Assembly (NCBI GenBank): GCA_020637335.1
Contig: JACJWC010000019.1
Location: 30,840-94,839 of the forward strand
Length of the DNA stretch: 64,000 bases
Direction of reading: 5' to 3'
DNA from: Acidobacteriota bacterium
Lineage (GTDB): Bacteria; Acidobacteriota; Holophagae; Acanthopleuribacterales; Acanthopleuribacteraceae
The notes below the pieces were generated by a model that had not been told where the DNA came from, did no database searches, and was given only the letters and a program-made list of their open reading frames with translations. Positions 16,060 through 24,785 of the stretch are shown here, in pieces. The position numbers and the translations under genes are program-made. The stretch's first letter is position 1, and each line of letters begins with the position of its first letter.

Positions 16060-16922
16060 GCTTTGTTGGGAACGTGAACCACCGTTTCTAAATGGCGTTC
16101 CTGTTTAAAGATTTGTTTATCCACCAACAGGTTTTCACTGGAGCCCACGACAACAAATCCATCATCGACAATTATTTCGTGGAATTGGCGAATCACTTTC
16201 TTTTGGGTTTCTTCATCAAAGTAGATCAGGACATTGCGACAAAAGATGACATCGAAGCCACCTAAATTGAGAAATGGGTCCTTTAAGTTGAGTCGTTGAA
16301 AGGTGACCATCTTCCGAATGGACTCATTGGCGTACCAATAATCGCCTTCTTTAGAGAAGAATTTGTCCCGGTAGCGATCGCCCAACCCGCGGGCAATTTC
16401 GACAGTGTTGTAGCGACCCTCAACGGCCTGAACCAGGACCTGAGTGCTGAAATCGGTGGCGAGGATGCGGAAATCCTCAACGGCAACGCCTGTAAACCAA
16501 TTGCGTTCCACATATTCTGAAATGAGCATGGCCAAGGAATACGGCTCTTGACCCGTGCTGCAGGCAGCACACCAAATATCCACTTTCGGTCCGCGCCGGG
16601 CCGGAATCGCCGCTTTGCGCTTTTTGACCCGTTGACACAAATTGGGCAAGAGGGATTGGCTAAAGGCATCAAAGGGATGTTTATCGCGAAAAAAACTGGT
16701 TTCGTGGGTCGTCATAGACATGAGAACCCGGTCGCGCAAGGCGAAATTATCGCGCCGTTGTAATTTTTGATATAACTCGCTAAAAGAACCCAACTTTTCG
16801 GCCTTTAAGACCGGAGTCAATCTCTGTTTAACCAGATAGCTTTTGTCTTCATTGATGAAGATGCCACTGGCCTGGTGGATGAATTGGGCAAGAAGCTGAA
16901 ACTCCTCGGCAGTGAGATTCAT
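16056..16922 (-). CDS. cheR: Chemotaxis protein methyltransferase CheR
   Basis: This 288-residue CheR transfers methyl groups from S-adenosylmethionine to chemoreceptor glutamates. An N-terminal helical domain is followed by TTHETSFFRD, the SAM-binding region WCAACSTGQEPYSLAM and FCRNVLIYFD. Length and motifs are standard. The start ATG overlaps the cheB stop (ATGA), so cheB-cheR form one minus-strand operon. No chemoreceptor gene is present in the window. Confidence 0.95.
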   Translation of the reverse strand: MNLTAEEFQLLAQFIHQASGIFINEDKSYLVKQRLTPVLKAEKLGSFSELYQKLQRRDNFALRDRVLMSMTTHETSFFRDKHPFDAFSQSLLPNLCQRVKKRKAAIPARRGPKVDIWCAACSTGQEPYSLAMLISEYVERNWFTGVAVEDFRILATDFSTQVLVQAVEGRYNTVEIARGLGDRYRDKFFSKEGDYWYANESIRKMVTFQRLNLKDPFLNLGGFDVIFCRNVLIYFDEETQKKVIRQFHEIIVDDGFVVVGSSENLLVDKQIFKQERHLETVVHVPNKA

Positions 16923-17953
16923 AGCAGGAGCGCTCCCTTCTTGATTTGACTGACCACCGCTTCAGCAATGCGATCCAAGGGTAATACGGCATCGGCCAGA
17001 CCGGCTTTGACCACCGAACCGGGCATGCCCCAGACCACACTGCTTTTCTCGTCCTGGGCCACAACCCAGACCCCATTTTGTTTTAAGGCCCGAGTCCCTT
17101 CTCGGCCGTCTTCGCCCATCCCGGTCAACATGATCGCCACAGAAGCGCGACCGTAATACTGGGCCGCACTGCCAAACAAGACGTCAACACTCGGACGACA
17201 GCCATGGACGGGCCGATCACGTGAAATTTGAAGGCTCATCTGGCGTTGACTATCGCGTTCAACGGTCATGTGGAAGCCGCCCGGGGCCAGGTAAACACAA
17301 TTTAACTGGACCCGTTCGCCAGCTTCACCTTCCTTAACCTTTCGCTTCATGGCCTCGGAAAGCGAATGGGCCAAAGAAACCGTAAATTTGGGCGGCATGT
17401 GTTGGGCAATAAAAATAGGCACCTCCAGGCTGGCCAAGCCAGGCAACAAGGTCATTAAGGCATTGGGTCCACCGGTGGAGCTGCCAATAAAAATGCCTTG
17501 TTTAAGGGTTTTCATGACATGAACAGGATTGCTCCCAAACACCGGCGAGACGCTGGCTGTAGGCAACTCAACAGCCACCGCTATGGGCGAGGGTTTGGGC
17601 TCAAATCCATTGCGCAATTTGGAAAGGAGCGGAATTTCAGAACCTTTGACCGAAAAATTGGGCTTTTCGATGCAATAACCTTCTTCCGGCAGGACTCGGC
17701 CATGATTGGACCCGCACAAAAATATCCAGCGTGAACCCACTTGGCTGCGCAATAGGTTTTGGTGCGGTGGGGCTTCCTCGCGGCTAATGGTCCAGAAGAT
17801 ATTTTCCGGCTTACAGCTCTTCAACTGGTTTTCGGCCAACTTTTCCTCAAATACGGAGCCCAAGGCAGTCCAGCCCAATTGGCTGCGCAACATTTCGTCC
17901 AGCATGGTGCGGAACATGCGCGATCCATCTTTAATAAAAAAGGATTGACTCAT
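16919..17953 (-). CDS. cheB: CheB methylesterase with degenerate receiver domain
   Basis: A 344-residue protein. The C-terminal methylesterase domain is intact with the Ser-His-Asp triad: GSSTGGPNAL, AQHMPP and MLTGMGEDG. The N-terminal ~65 residues look like a decayed receiver: the family's VDDSxxMR start is replaced by IKDGSRMFR, and the strand that should carry the phospho-acceptor reads NIFWTISRE with no Asp. Phosphorylation by CheA is therefore unlikely. The start ATG 17953 has GGAGG about 12 bp upstream; a TTG four codons earlier is possible. It is divergent from cheA. Confidence 0.9.
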   Translation of the reverse strand: MSQSFFIKDGSRMFRTMLDEMLRSQLGWTALGSVFEEKLAENQLKSCKPENIFWTISREEAPPHQNLLRSQVGSRWIFLCGSNHGRVLPEEGYCIEKPNFSVKGSEIPLLSKLRNGFEPKPSPIAVAVELPTASVSPVFGSNPVHVMKTLKQGIFIGSSTGGPNALMTLLPGLASLEVPIFIAQHMPPKFTVSLAHSLSEAMKRKVKEGEAGERVQLNCVYLAPGGFHMTVERDSQRQMSLQISRDRPVHGCRPSVDVLFGSAAQYYGRASVAIMLTGMGEDGREGTRALKQNGVWVVAQDEKSSVVWGMPGSVVKAGLADAVLPLDRIAEAVVSQIKKGALLL

Positions 17954-18160
17954 CCGGACTGCCAACCTCCCTACCCCCTTCTCGACGAAACACGCTTAAA
18001 GGTTTAGGCATGAAGCATATATCTGCAGCCTAATTTTTGATTTCAGGCACCTGCAGAATGGCAGGCGTGTCGCGTGTTGGCTCTTCCCAAAAAGAGGCTC
18101 AAGTGCTCGTTCAATCTGCCGATAGAGGCAAAGAGTAGCTTAGCCTTCAGGATGGACATC

Positions 18161-21100
18161 ATGGCTGTGGACCCCGAAGAACTTGCCAGTTTCGCAGAGG
18201 AAGTTGAAGAACACCTTAAAGTCCTCGAGGACGAATTCCTCAAAATTGAGAAAGCACCCGAGCAGGCGGAAAAAAATTCCATAAACCTCCTGTTTCGCGC
18301 AGCACATACCATCAAGGGCTGTGCGTCTTTTTTGGATCTGCGCAACATCACCCAGGTCACCCACGTCATGGAGACCCTGCTGGACAAGGTCCGCAATGAC
18401 CAGATCGTATTGACTGGACCGTTGGTCGACGGGCTTTTATCCGGATTAGACACGCTTAAAATGCTCACGGCCGATTTGCAGAATTGTGATGATGAAGATA
18501 TTTCCGATGTGGAAGCCATGCTCAACGAGTTGGTCACCAGTTCGACGCAAAAAGAAGAAAAAGTGGAAACCAAGTCGGGGTTGCCCACCCCCATCACACC
18601 TCCCCAGGCCGGGCCCGATGCCAATACCGTCGTCGGTCTAAACGGACAAGAAATCGATCTTTCCAGCATTCCGGTCAGCTATCAAAACGTATATTTCCTG
18701 ACCTATGGACCCGGCGACTGGAAAAGCTTGGGCAACACGCCTGAACACGTCATTCAGAATTTGGCCCAAACCGGCAAAGTCGTAGACATGGTCTTCCATC
18801 AGGAAACTTCGCAACTGTGGATGGTATTTGTCTCTGCCGCTGGACCCGAAATTATCGAGCTCATCGCTCAAACCGACGCCGACAAAGCAGTTTTGTTTAC
18901 GACCCGCAAACCGCGGCCCGTGGGGGAAGAGACACCGGAACCCGCCGCAGCCCCCGAAAAATCCAGCAGCCCGAAGCTCGAAGTCAAAGTCAAAACGCCC
19001 AGCAAATCCATCGAAAAGAGAGAGCCCAAAGAGGAAATTCGACAGAAAGAGTCGATTCGGATCAATGTTGAGTTGCTGGATCATCTGATGCGTCTGGCCG
19101 GCGAACTTGTTTTGGTCCGCAACCAACAGCTTCAGGCCATGGGTGATGCGGATACGGCTTTAAAACACACGGTTCAACGCCTCAACAATGTCACCAGTGA
19201 GTTGCAAGAAACGATCATGCGCACGCGCATGCAACCGGTCGGCGTTTTGTTCAACAAGTACCCGCGCATCGTGCGCGATCTCGGCAAAAAACTCAGCAAA
19301 CAGATTGAGTTGGAAATTTCGGGCAACGAGGTAGAGCTGGATAAAAATATTCTGGAAAAACTCGCCGACCCCTTAACCCATCTGATTCGCAATTCCTGCG
19401 ATCACGGTATAGAGCCGCCCCACGAACGATTGGCTTCCGGAAAGGAACCCGTTGGCAAAATCATGATTCACGCCTTTCACGAAGGTGGCCAAATCCACAT
19501 GGAGATTCGCGACAACGGCCGCGGTTTGAACCATAAAAAAATCAAGGCCAAAGCCCTGGAACGCGGTCTGAAAACCGAAGCGGAACTCGAGCGTATGAGC
19601 GACCATGAGGTCAACCAGCTGATCCTGCTTCCCGGTTTTTCAACCGCCGATTCGGTTAGCACGGTTTCGGGCCGTGGCGTGGGTATGGATGTCGTTAAAG
19701 AAAACATTAGTTCCTTGGGCGGTGTCCTCGACTTCGACTCGCGTTTTGGCGAAGGCACCACCATCCGCATCCGCCTGCCGCTCACCCTGGCCATCCTGCC
19801 CAGCTTGATCGTTGGGGTTGGCGAGCTCAAATACGCGATTCCACAAGTTAACGTTGAAGAATTGATTTGCTTGTATGACGACCAAGTGCGCAGCAAAATT
19901 GAAAGCGCAGGCGGCCAGGAAGTCTTTCGTTTGCGCGACAAATTGTTGCCCCTGGTTCGGCTGAATGAGGTATTCAACAATTCCACACCCTTTGGTACGC
20001 GGGAGTCGGCCAAAATCTGCGATAAATACCGCAAAATCCAGACCGACATTCAAAAGGAAACTGAAAAAAGGAAACAGGAAGATCCCACGTACCAGCACGC
20101 GCAATCGGTCATGTTTGCTTCATTAAAGGTCGGCGCCCACCGATTTGGACTTATCGTCGATCGCATCATTGGAACAGAAGAAATCGTTGTCAAACCCGTT
20201 CACAACGCCTTAAAAGGTCTTAAATGTTTTTCGGGCGCGACCGTTATGGGTGATGGTTCTGTGGCTTTGATTCTCGACGTGCAGGGTATCGCCAAACACG
20301 CCAACGTTTCTTTCGAAACCATTCACGCGGGACATCAAGAAGTCAAACGCGATCTGCACATGGACGAAAAACAGAACCTCTTACTTTTCCGGGCTGGAAA
20401 AAGCGAACAATTCGCCATCCCTCTTGCGGTCATTAAGCGGGTTGAAACGATTGAAAACCAACAGATTGAAAGGGTTGGCGACAAGGAATACTACACTGTG
20501 GATGGGGTGAGCACCCTGGTCCTTCGGTTGGAACACCTACTCAAAGTGTCACCTACCGTTGAAAATGAGAACATGTTCCTGCTGCTCCCAAACCACATCA
20601 AACGACCATTCGGTATTCTGCTCTCCGAAATCATCGATATTGAAGAAACCATTGTTCACCTCAACAGCAAATCGCATGTTGAGGATGGGATCGTCGGTAC
20701 CAGTCTCATCCGCAAGAAAATGACCATCCTTCCCGATATTTATCGCCTGATTGAGATTGCTGAGCCCTCCTGGTTTGCAGACAAAAACGAGGAAAAGGAA
20801 ACCAAAAGGCCTTTGCGCATCCTGTTGGTTGAAGACTCGCTTTTCTTTCGCCAACTGGTCTCCGGCTATTTTGAGGCCAGTGGTTACGAGGTGATCACAG
20901 CCGTCGATGGCAAGGAGGGTTTTGAGGTATTTGAAAAAGAGAATGTAGACCTGATTGTCAGCGATATTCAAATGCCGCACATGGATGGGGTTGAGTTTAT
21001 TCGCAAAGTCCGCAATGAAAGCCATAACAAACGCATACCCGCCATCGCTTTAACCTCGCTTAAAAGCGATCGGGACAAGGATCGCGCCATGCGCGCCGGC

Positions 21101-21181
21101 TTCAACTACTACGAAATAAAACTTGAACGTGAACAACTCCTGCAAACCGTTAAGGAATGCAGCAGCCATATCCACGTGTAG
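18161..21181 (+). CDS. cheA: Hybrid chemotaxis histidine kinase CheA with C-terminal receiver
   Basis: A large kinase of ~1006 residues. The ATG at 18161 is preferred (AGGA 8 bp upstream); ATG 18152 and a longer frame to 18074 exist. Order of domains: HPt with phospho-His ~49 (AAHTIKGCASFL); a central alpha/beta region; a dimerisation helix pair (LLDHLMRLAGELVLVRNQ); HATPase (HLIRNSCDHGIE, GRGLNHKK, GRGVGMDVV); two CheW-like domains, the first with a charged insertion; and a C-terminal receiver (LLVEDS, IVSDIQMPHMDG, ALTSL, YEIKLE). It is the core kinase of this chemosensory cluster, followed directly by cheW. The attached receiver could act as a phosphate sink or output. Confidence 0.94.
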   Translation: MAVDPEELASFAEEVEEHLKVLEDEFLKIEKAPEQAEKNSINLLFRAAHTIKGCASFLDLRNITQVTHVMETLLDKVRNDQIVLTGPLVDGLLSGLDTLKMLTADLQNCDDEDISDVEAMLNELVTSSTQKEEKVETKSGLPTPITPPQAGPDANTVVGLNGQEIDLSSIPVSYQNVYFLTYGPGDWKSLGNTPEHVIQNLAQTGKVVDMVFHQETSQLWMVFVSAAGPEIIELIAQTDADKAVLFTTRKPRPVGEETPEPAAAPEKSSSPKLEVKVKTPSKSIEKREPKEEIRQKESIRINVELLDHLMRLAGELVLVRNQQLQAMGDADTALKHTVQRLNNVTSELQETIMRTRMQPVGVLFNKYPRIVRDLGKKLSKQIELEISGNEVELDKNILEKLADPLTHLIRNSCDHGIEPPHERLASGKEPVGKIMIHAFHEGGQIHMEIRDNGRGLNHKKIKAKALERGLKTEAELERMSDHEVNQLILLPGFSTADSVSTVSGRGVGMDVVKENISSLGGVLDFDSRFGEGTTIRIRLPLTLAILPSLIVGVGELKYAIPQVNVEELICLYDDQVRSKIESAGGQEVFRLRDKLLPLVRLNEVFNNSTPFGTRESAKICDKYRKIQTDIQKETEKRKQEDPTYQHAQSVMFASLKVGAHRFGLIVDRIIGTEEIVVKPVHNALKGLKCFSGATVMGDGSVALILDVQGIAKHANVSFETIHAGHQEVKRDLHMDEKQNLLLFRAGKSEQFAIPLAVIKRVETIENQQIERVGDKEYYTVDGVSTLVLRLEHLLKVSPTVENENMFLLLPNHIKRPFGILLSEIIDIEETIVHLNSKSHVEDGIVGTSLIRKKMTILPDIYRLIEIAEPSWFADKNEEKETKRPLRILLVEDSLFFRQLVSGYFEASGYEVITAVDGKEGFEVFEKENVDLIVSDIQMPHMDGVEFIRKVRNESHNKRIPAIALTSLKSDRDKDRAMRAGFNYYEIKLEREQLLQTVKECSSHIHV

Positions 21182-21189
21182 GGGACACC

Positions 21190-21687
21190 ATGGCGCTTGA
21201 AAAAACCACCGAAAACCAGGAAATCATTCAGTTCTGCACCTTCCGGCTCCGCAGCCAGTTGTTTGGGGTCAATATATTGGAAGTAAAGGAAATCGACCGC
21301 TTGATGCCTTTTACACCCGTGCATCACGCACCCAGTGAAGTCAAGGGCCTGGTCAATATTCGCGGCCAAATCTACCTTATCCTGGATTTGTCCGCCCTGC
21401 TGGAAGAGGAAGCTCAGGAAGTAAAGCCCGAAAACCGTTTGTTGATTTTCAAGGAGTCAATCGGGGAGTCTTTTGGCATCTTAGTCGATCGCATTGGCGA
21501 TGTGATTGATGTGGCCAGTAAACAAATCACCACCTATGCCGAAAGCAGTTCCGATAAAATCGTCGCTAAAGCGGGCTCATTTAAAACGGGTGTTTGCCAA
21601 CTCAAAGACGAATTGATGGTCGTCATCAGTGCCGCAAAAATCCTGGAGTTTGTACACACCAAAATGAATGGCCACGCAGCCGTTTGA
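21190..21687 (+). CDS. cheW: Chemotaxis coupling protein CheW
   Basis: A 165-residue single CheW domain that bridges CheA and receptors. The start is ATG 21190, 9 bases after the cheA stop. Characteristic segments are FRLRSQLFGVNILEVKEI, VKGLVNIRGQIYLILDLS and FGILVDRIGDVIDV. Length is normal. It closes the cheA operon. Confidence 0.94.
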   Translation: MALEKTTENQEIIQFCTFRLRSQLFGVNILEVKEIDRLMPFTPVHHAPSEVKGLVNIRGQIYLILDLSALLEEEAQEVKPENRLLIFKESIGESFGILVDRIGDVIDVASKQITTYAESSSDKIVAKAGSFKTGVCQLKDELMVVISAAKILEFVHTKMNGHAAV

Positions 21688-21790
21688 CCGTTAAGCAGAT
21701 TGCCCAATCCCTGGCCCCAGAGCCAGGCCAGGAAAACGCCCGTAGCAGCAAACGATCCAAGTAGAATCCATCTTTTGACTGATCCAGGAT

Positions 21791-22549
21791 TTAACGTCGG
21801 TCAAAAGCTTGGATTTTGCGCAATTCATCCTCGGCTTTCAAATTTTGTGCAGACCGCCATGTCATCAGGACAAGCAGGATGGATAGGACGGACAAGCTGG
21901 CCAAAACAAGGGTCAGAACTTGGCCGGGCGGACGCATCAACACCGCCAACAGGCCCCACAGGCCCAGACCGACCAAGCCCAATTGAGGTGTCCCAACCCA
22001 CCTGCGCAATCCATCAATGCTAAAGGTAAGAGCCAAGGCCAGGACAGCCAGACCAAATAATCCAAACCAGATCATTAACCAACCGGATTTTTTCCTGCTC
22101 ACCGAGACGATTTCAAGCGGACCCATCTGGACTTGGCCATGGCCCAGACCGATCAAATTGATTTCCAAACGCACCGGCGCGGGCACTTTTCCCAATGTAT
22201 CAAACGGCAACTCGAAATTACGCCACTCAAAGGTTCCGGTCAGTTTGGCCATACTTCCCGTCTCGCCAAGGGTGCGCGTGAAATAACGCGAACCGTCGGG
22301 GAACACACTCCACATCTCCAAGTAGGCCATTTGCACCGATTCGCCGCGCACTTGACCTCGAACCGCATATTGGGTCCCTTCGATGTCGGGGTTTTCCAGA
22401 ATCAGAAGCGGGAAGGGTTGGTCTTGGGTCCATTCTCCCTGCCAGACGAATTGGTTTTCCGACTTGACAACCTTGCCCGAAAGGAATGAATGACTGACCC
22501 AAAAATCGGCTTGTGGCTGGAACCCAAACCAAAACAAGATAACGATCAT
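21791..22549 (-). CDS. Uncharacterised membrane protein with extracytoplasmic N-terminal domain
   Basis: A 252-residue protein. An N-terminal hydrophobic segment, probably a signal anchor, is followed by a ~130-residue beta-rich extracytoplasmic region (VWQGEW..., VRGQVRGESVQ, TGTFEWRNFELPF). Two to three transmembrane helices follow at ~155-235, with a short basic cytoplasmic tail. GGAGG lies 6 bp before the ATG. It begins one base after the stop of the DUF2089-like gene, forming a two-gene operon. Function unknown; the pairing suggests the DUF2089 protein regulates or works with it. Confidence 0.7.
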   Translation of the reverse strand: MIVILFWFGFQPQADFWVSHSFLSGKVVKSENQFVWQGEWTQDQPFPLLILENPDIEGTQYAVRGQVRGESVQMAYLEMWSVFPDGSRYFTRTLGETGSMAKLTGTFEWRNFELPFDTLGKVPAPVRLEINLIGLGHGQVQMGPLEIVSVSRKKSGWLMIWFGLFGLAVLALALTFSIDGLRRWVGTPQLGLVGLGLWGLLAVLMRPPGQVLTLVLASLSVLSILLVLMTWRSAQNLKAEDELRKIQAFDRR

Positions 22550-22550
22550 C

Positions 22551-22856
22551 TTAATCCTCCTGTTCCTCTCGATACACGTTTAAGAGTTGGTTAAAGGTCT
22601 CAGAATCCATTTTTCCGCTCGCAAAAGAGGCGCGCAACGCGGTCTCAAAACGGCTGCGCTCTTGTGCTTGCGACCAGACCTCGATCTTGGCGATCAATCG
22701 ATCCAACCGGATCCGAACCGTGGGATAGGACACGTCGTAGATTTTGGCCATTTCTTTGAGCGAGCCAGAACACAGGATAAAGCGTTTGATAAAAGCAAAA
22801 TCCTCTGAATCCAAGCCCGCCAACCAGGGTTCCAGATGAGAATCCATGACCACCAT
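22551..22856 (-). CDS. DUF2089-like putative transcriptional regulator
   Basis: A protein of ~101 residues matching the helical core of DUF2089 (LAGLDSEDFAFIKRFILCSGSLKEMAKIYDVSYPTVRIRLDRLI). The GSLKEMA...SYPTVRIRLD segment is a helix-turn-helix. The N-terminal zinc ribbon of longer DUF2089 proteins is absent. The start is ATG 22856 or the nearby ATG 22847. A sigma-70-like promoter with AT-rich direct repeats lies just upstream, compatible with autoregulation. Confidence 0.75.
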   Translation of the reverse strand: MVVMDSHLEPWLAGLDSEDFAFIKRFILCSGSLKEMAKIYDVSYPTVRIRLDRLIAKIEVWSQAQERSRFETALRASFASGKMDSETFNQLLNVYREEQED

Positions 22857-22879
22857 CCAACAAAACTCAACTCAAGCAC

Positions 22880-22925
22880 AATATAATACTTAATTTTATT
22901 TAATTCAAACTAAATTTTATTTAAG
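22880..22925 (-). promoter_or_regulatory. Promoter with two AT-rich direct repeats upstream of the DUF2089-like gene
   Basis: On the minus strand TTGAAT (22903-22908) and TATATT (22880-22885) are separated by 17 bp, a good sigma-70 match. A 10-bp unit ATTTTATTTA occurs at 22893-22902 and again at 22914-22923, exactly 21 bp apart. One copy lies in the promoter spacer and one just upstream of the -35. Two-turn spacing suggests binding by a dimer or two dimers on one DNA face, possibly the gene's own product. Confidence 0.5.
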
Positions 22926-23082
22926 TGTGTCAGGAGTTGGGGTAAAAAAGTGAAGGCAAAAGGGGCTGGTTATTAGAGTTATTAAGCGGACATGATGGAC
23001 CTCCTGCCCTGGCCCAATCGGTACATCTCAAAAAAAACCAAAAAAATTGAAACAAAAAAAAGAACCATAGCGTTATACAACT

Positions 23083-23097
23083 TGACCGACCGGTCTA
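23083..23097 (+). promoter_or_regulatory. Candidate TetR-type operator before the SDR gene
   Basis: The arms TTGACC and GGTCTA flank a 4-bp centre (TTGACCGACCGGTCTA), an imperfect palindrome of the T(A/T)GACC-N4-GGTCTA type often bound by TetR/AcrR-family repressors. It lies ~25-35 bp before the ATG of the oxidoreductase. No TetR gene is in the window, so a regulator would be encoded elsewhere. Confidence 0.35.
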
Positions 23098-23119
23098 CTA
23101 TATTTTCGAGGTTGTTTTT

Positions 23120-23866
23120 ATGTCGCTTCAGAATCAGTTCGCACTCATCACCGGCGGTAATTCCGGGATCGGATTTGCCATCGCTCAATCATTTGTCCAG
23201 GCCGGCGCGTCTGTTGCCATCTCCGGCCGGAACCCCGAAACGCTGAATCGGGCCGTCCAAGAGTTGGGGCCCAAAGCCGTCGGCATCCAAGCCGATATCA
23301 GCACCGACCAGGGCCGCAATGGCCTGTTTGAGGCCTTGGCCAAAAAAACCAAACGCCTTGATATCCTGGTCGTGAACGCCGGCCAAGCCCAATTCCGACC
23401 CCTGGACCAAGTCGATGGTGCCTTTTTCGATAACCAATTTGATACCAACGTCAAAGGCGCGCTTTTCACCGTCAAAGAAGCGCTGCCCTTCCTCGGGGCC
23501 GGGAGTTCTGTTTTGTTCATCAGTTCTGTGGTCAAAGATCGCGGGTTTGCCGGCTCTTCCGTGTACACAGCAACCAAAGGTGCCATCAGCGCAATGGTCA
23601 AAGCTTTGGCCGCAGAGTTAGGCCCGCAAGGGATTCGGGTCAATGCCATCAGCCCCGGTCCCATAGAAACGCCCATTTTTGACAAAATGGAAGTCCCTGC
23701 TGAACAAAAACCCGCCATGAAAGAGGGATTTGCCAGCATGGTTCCTCTAAAACGATTTGGCCGTCCTGAAGAAGTGGCAAATGTCGCACTCCTGCTCAGT
23801 TCATCAGCAGGCAGTTACCTGCACGGTGTCGATATTCCTGTCGACGGCGGTCTGGCCCAAATTTAA
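23120..23866 (+). CDS. Short-chain dehydrogenase/reductase
   Basis: A 248-residue classical SDR. It has cofactor motif TGGNSGIG near residue 11, the NAG motif in VVNAGQAQ, catalytic Ser in FISSVVKD and YTATK for Tyr-x3-Lys. C-terminal features ISPGPIETP and the ending DGG are typical. The sequence after the first strand contains SGRNPE, which favours NADP(H). The substrate cannot be predicted. It is monocistronic, with an operator-like palindrome upstream and a strong terminator downstream. Confidence 0.93.
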   Translation: MSLQNQFALITGGNSGIGFAIAQSFVQAGASVAISGRNPETLNRAVQELGPKAVGIQADISTDQGRNGLFEALAKKTKRLDILVVNAGQAQFRPLDQVDGAFFDNQFDTNVKGALFTVKEALPFLGAGSSVLFISSVVKDRGFAGSSVYTATKGAISAMVKALAAELGPQGIRVNAISPGPIETPIFDKMEVPAEQKPAMKEGFASMVPLKRFGRPEEVANVALLLSSSAGSYLHGVDIPVDGGLAQI

Positions 23867-23920
23867 AGCGAAAAACCAACGACCCGGGCCCTCCTCCCCC
23901 CTCACCCGACCGGGTCAAAA

Positions 23921-23950
23921 ACCGCCCTCCTGCCCGAGGGCGGTTTTTTT
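23921..23950 (+). terminator. Rho-independent terminator after the SDR gene
   Basis: A perfect 9-bp GC-rich stem, ACCGCCCTC (23921-23929) with GAGGGCGGT (23936-23944), 6-base loop and a run of seven T, 55 bp after the SDR stop. Confidence 0.93.
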
Positions 23951-24023
23951 GCGTTTTCAAAAAGGTCATTAGGGTCCATAACATCCTTAAAGGCTTTAGA
24001 GACCTTAATTTCCCTAGCCTGAC

Positions 24024-24785
24024 CTATACCCCAAGCGTGGTCAGCACAAGTTCGTTGAGCGGATCGAAATCTTTGCGCCTCGCGATGGGCAACACGGAGA
24101 CACACTCTTCCAAGTGGGATTCCAAACCGGATAACCAGGTTTCAACCCAATCGGGTAATGCCAGACGATCGGCCTCAGTCGAACGTGCCTTGCGTTCGGT
24201 CCATTCTTCAATCACCCCGCAAACCTGCTGCGGTTCTAAATGCGCTTCCAAAACCTTGCGCAAAGAGGTAGGCGGCATCTCGCGGCGCAATTCCACGTAA
24301 TGGGCGGCACACAGCGCTCTCAGACGGTAAAAGAGCTTTTTATAGCGGACCGTACCATCATCGGCTTTGTTCATCTCCGCGTTTTTGGCCAGAGCCAAAT
24401 AGTGATACACCGCCTTGCGCGGGTTGAAGTAGTCTGGGATCAATTTGCGCAACTGAGTACAAAAAATATCATCAGCAAAATAAACGATGGAACTCTGTAA
24501 CCACTCAAACAGTGCGACATTGCCCTGATGAAAGAGGTTCAAAGCCTTGGGCAGGTCCCAACCACTTATATCCAAATCGTTTGGCAGCATGGCATCAAAA
24601 TGGTCGCGATCGCGGTTGAGCCGGAAATAGAAACGCGGATCCTTGTGGTAAATGAACCGCACATCGTAATCGCTATCGAGCGATGGAAAATCCCAGGCCC
24701 GACTGCCTGATTCACAGGCAAAAAGCAGGGTCATCTGTTCTTTTTCGCAAAGGGTTCGCAACGCTGCCTGGATTTCAGCGAACAT
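24024..24785 (-). CDS. RlaP/COG3541-type nucleotidyltransferase, copy 1
   Basis: This 253-residue protein has the polymerase-beta-like nucleotidyltransferase core: GSRAW (residues 27-31), then SDYDVRFIY with metal-binding Asp39 and Asp41. The downstream sequence (KALNLFHQGNVALFEWLQS, NPRKAVYHYLALAKN, KKLFYRLRALCAAHYV) matches the COG3541/RlaP family associated with RNA repair. The gene starts inside the 3' end of the next upstream gene (11-bp overlap), which encodes a second divergent member. The target, an RNA end or a protein, is unknown. Confidence 0.85.
   Translation of the reverse strand: MFAEIQAALRTLCEKEQMTLLFACESGSRAWDFPSLDSDYDVRFIYHKDPRFYFRLNRDRDHFDAMLPNDLDISGWDLPKALNLFHQGNVALFEWLQSSIVYFADDIFCTQLRKLIPDYFNPRKAVYHYLALAKNAEMNKADDGTVRYKKLFYRLRALCAAHYVELRREMPPTSLRKVLEAHLEPQQVCGVIEEWTERKARSTEADRLALPDWVETWLSGLESHLEECVSVLPIARRKDFDPLNELVLTTLGV

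Noticed and set aside
19477..20104. Long minus-strand open frames inside cheA
   Set aside because: Antisense to well-conserved kinase and CheW-like domains; no start context.
21700..22023. Plus-strand open frame after cheW
   Set aside because: Mostly antisense to the membrane protein gene; Pro/Ser-rich with no family signal.
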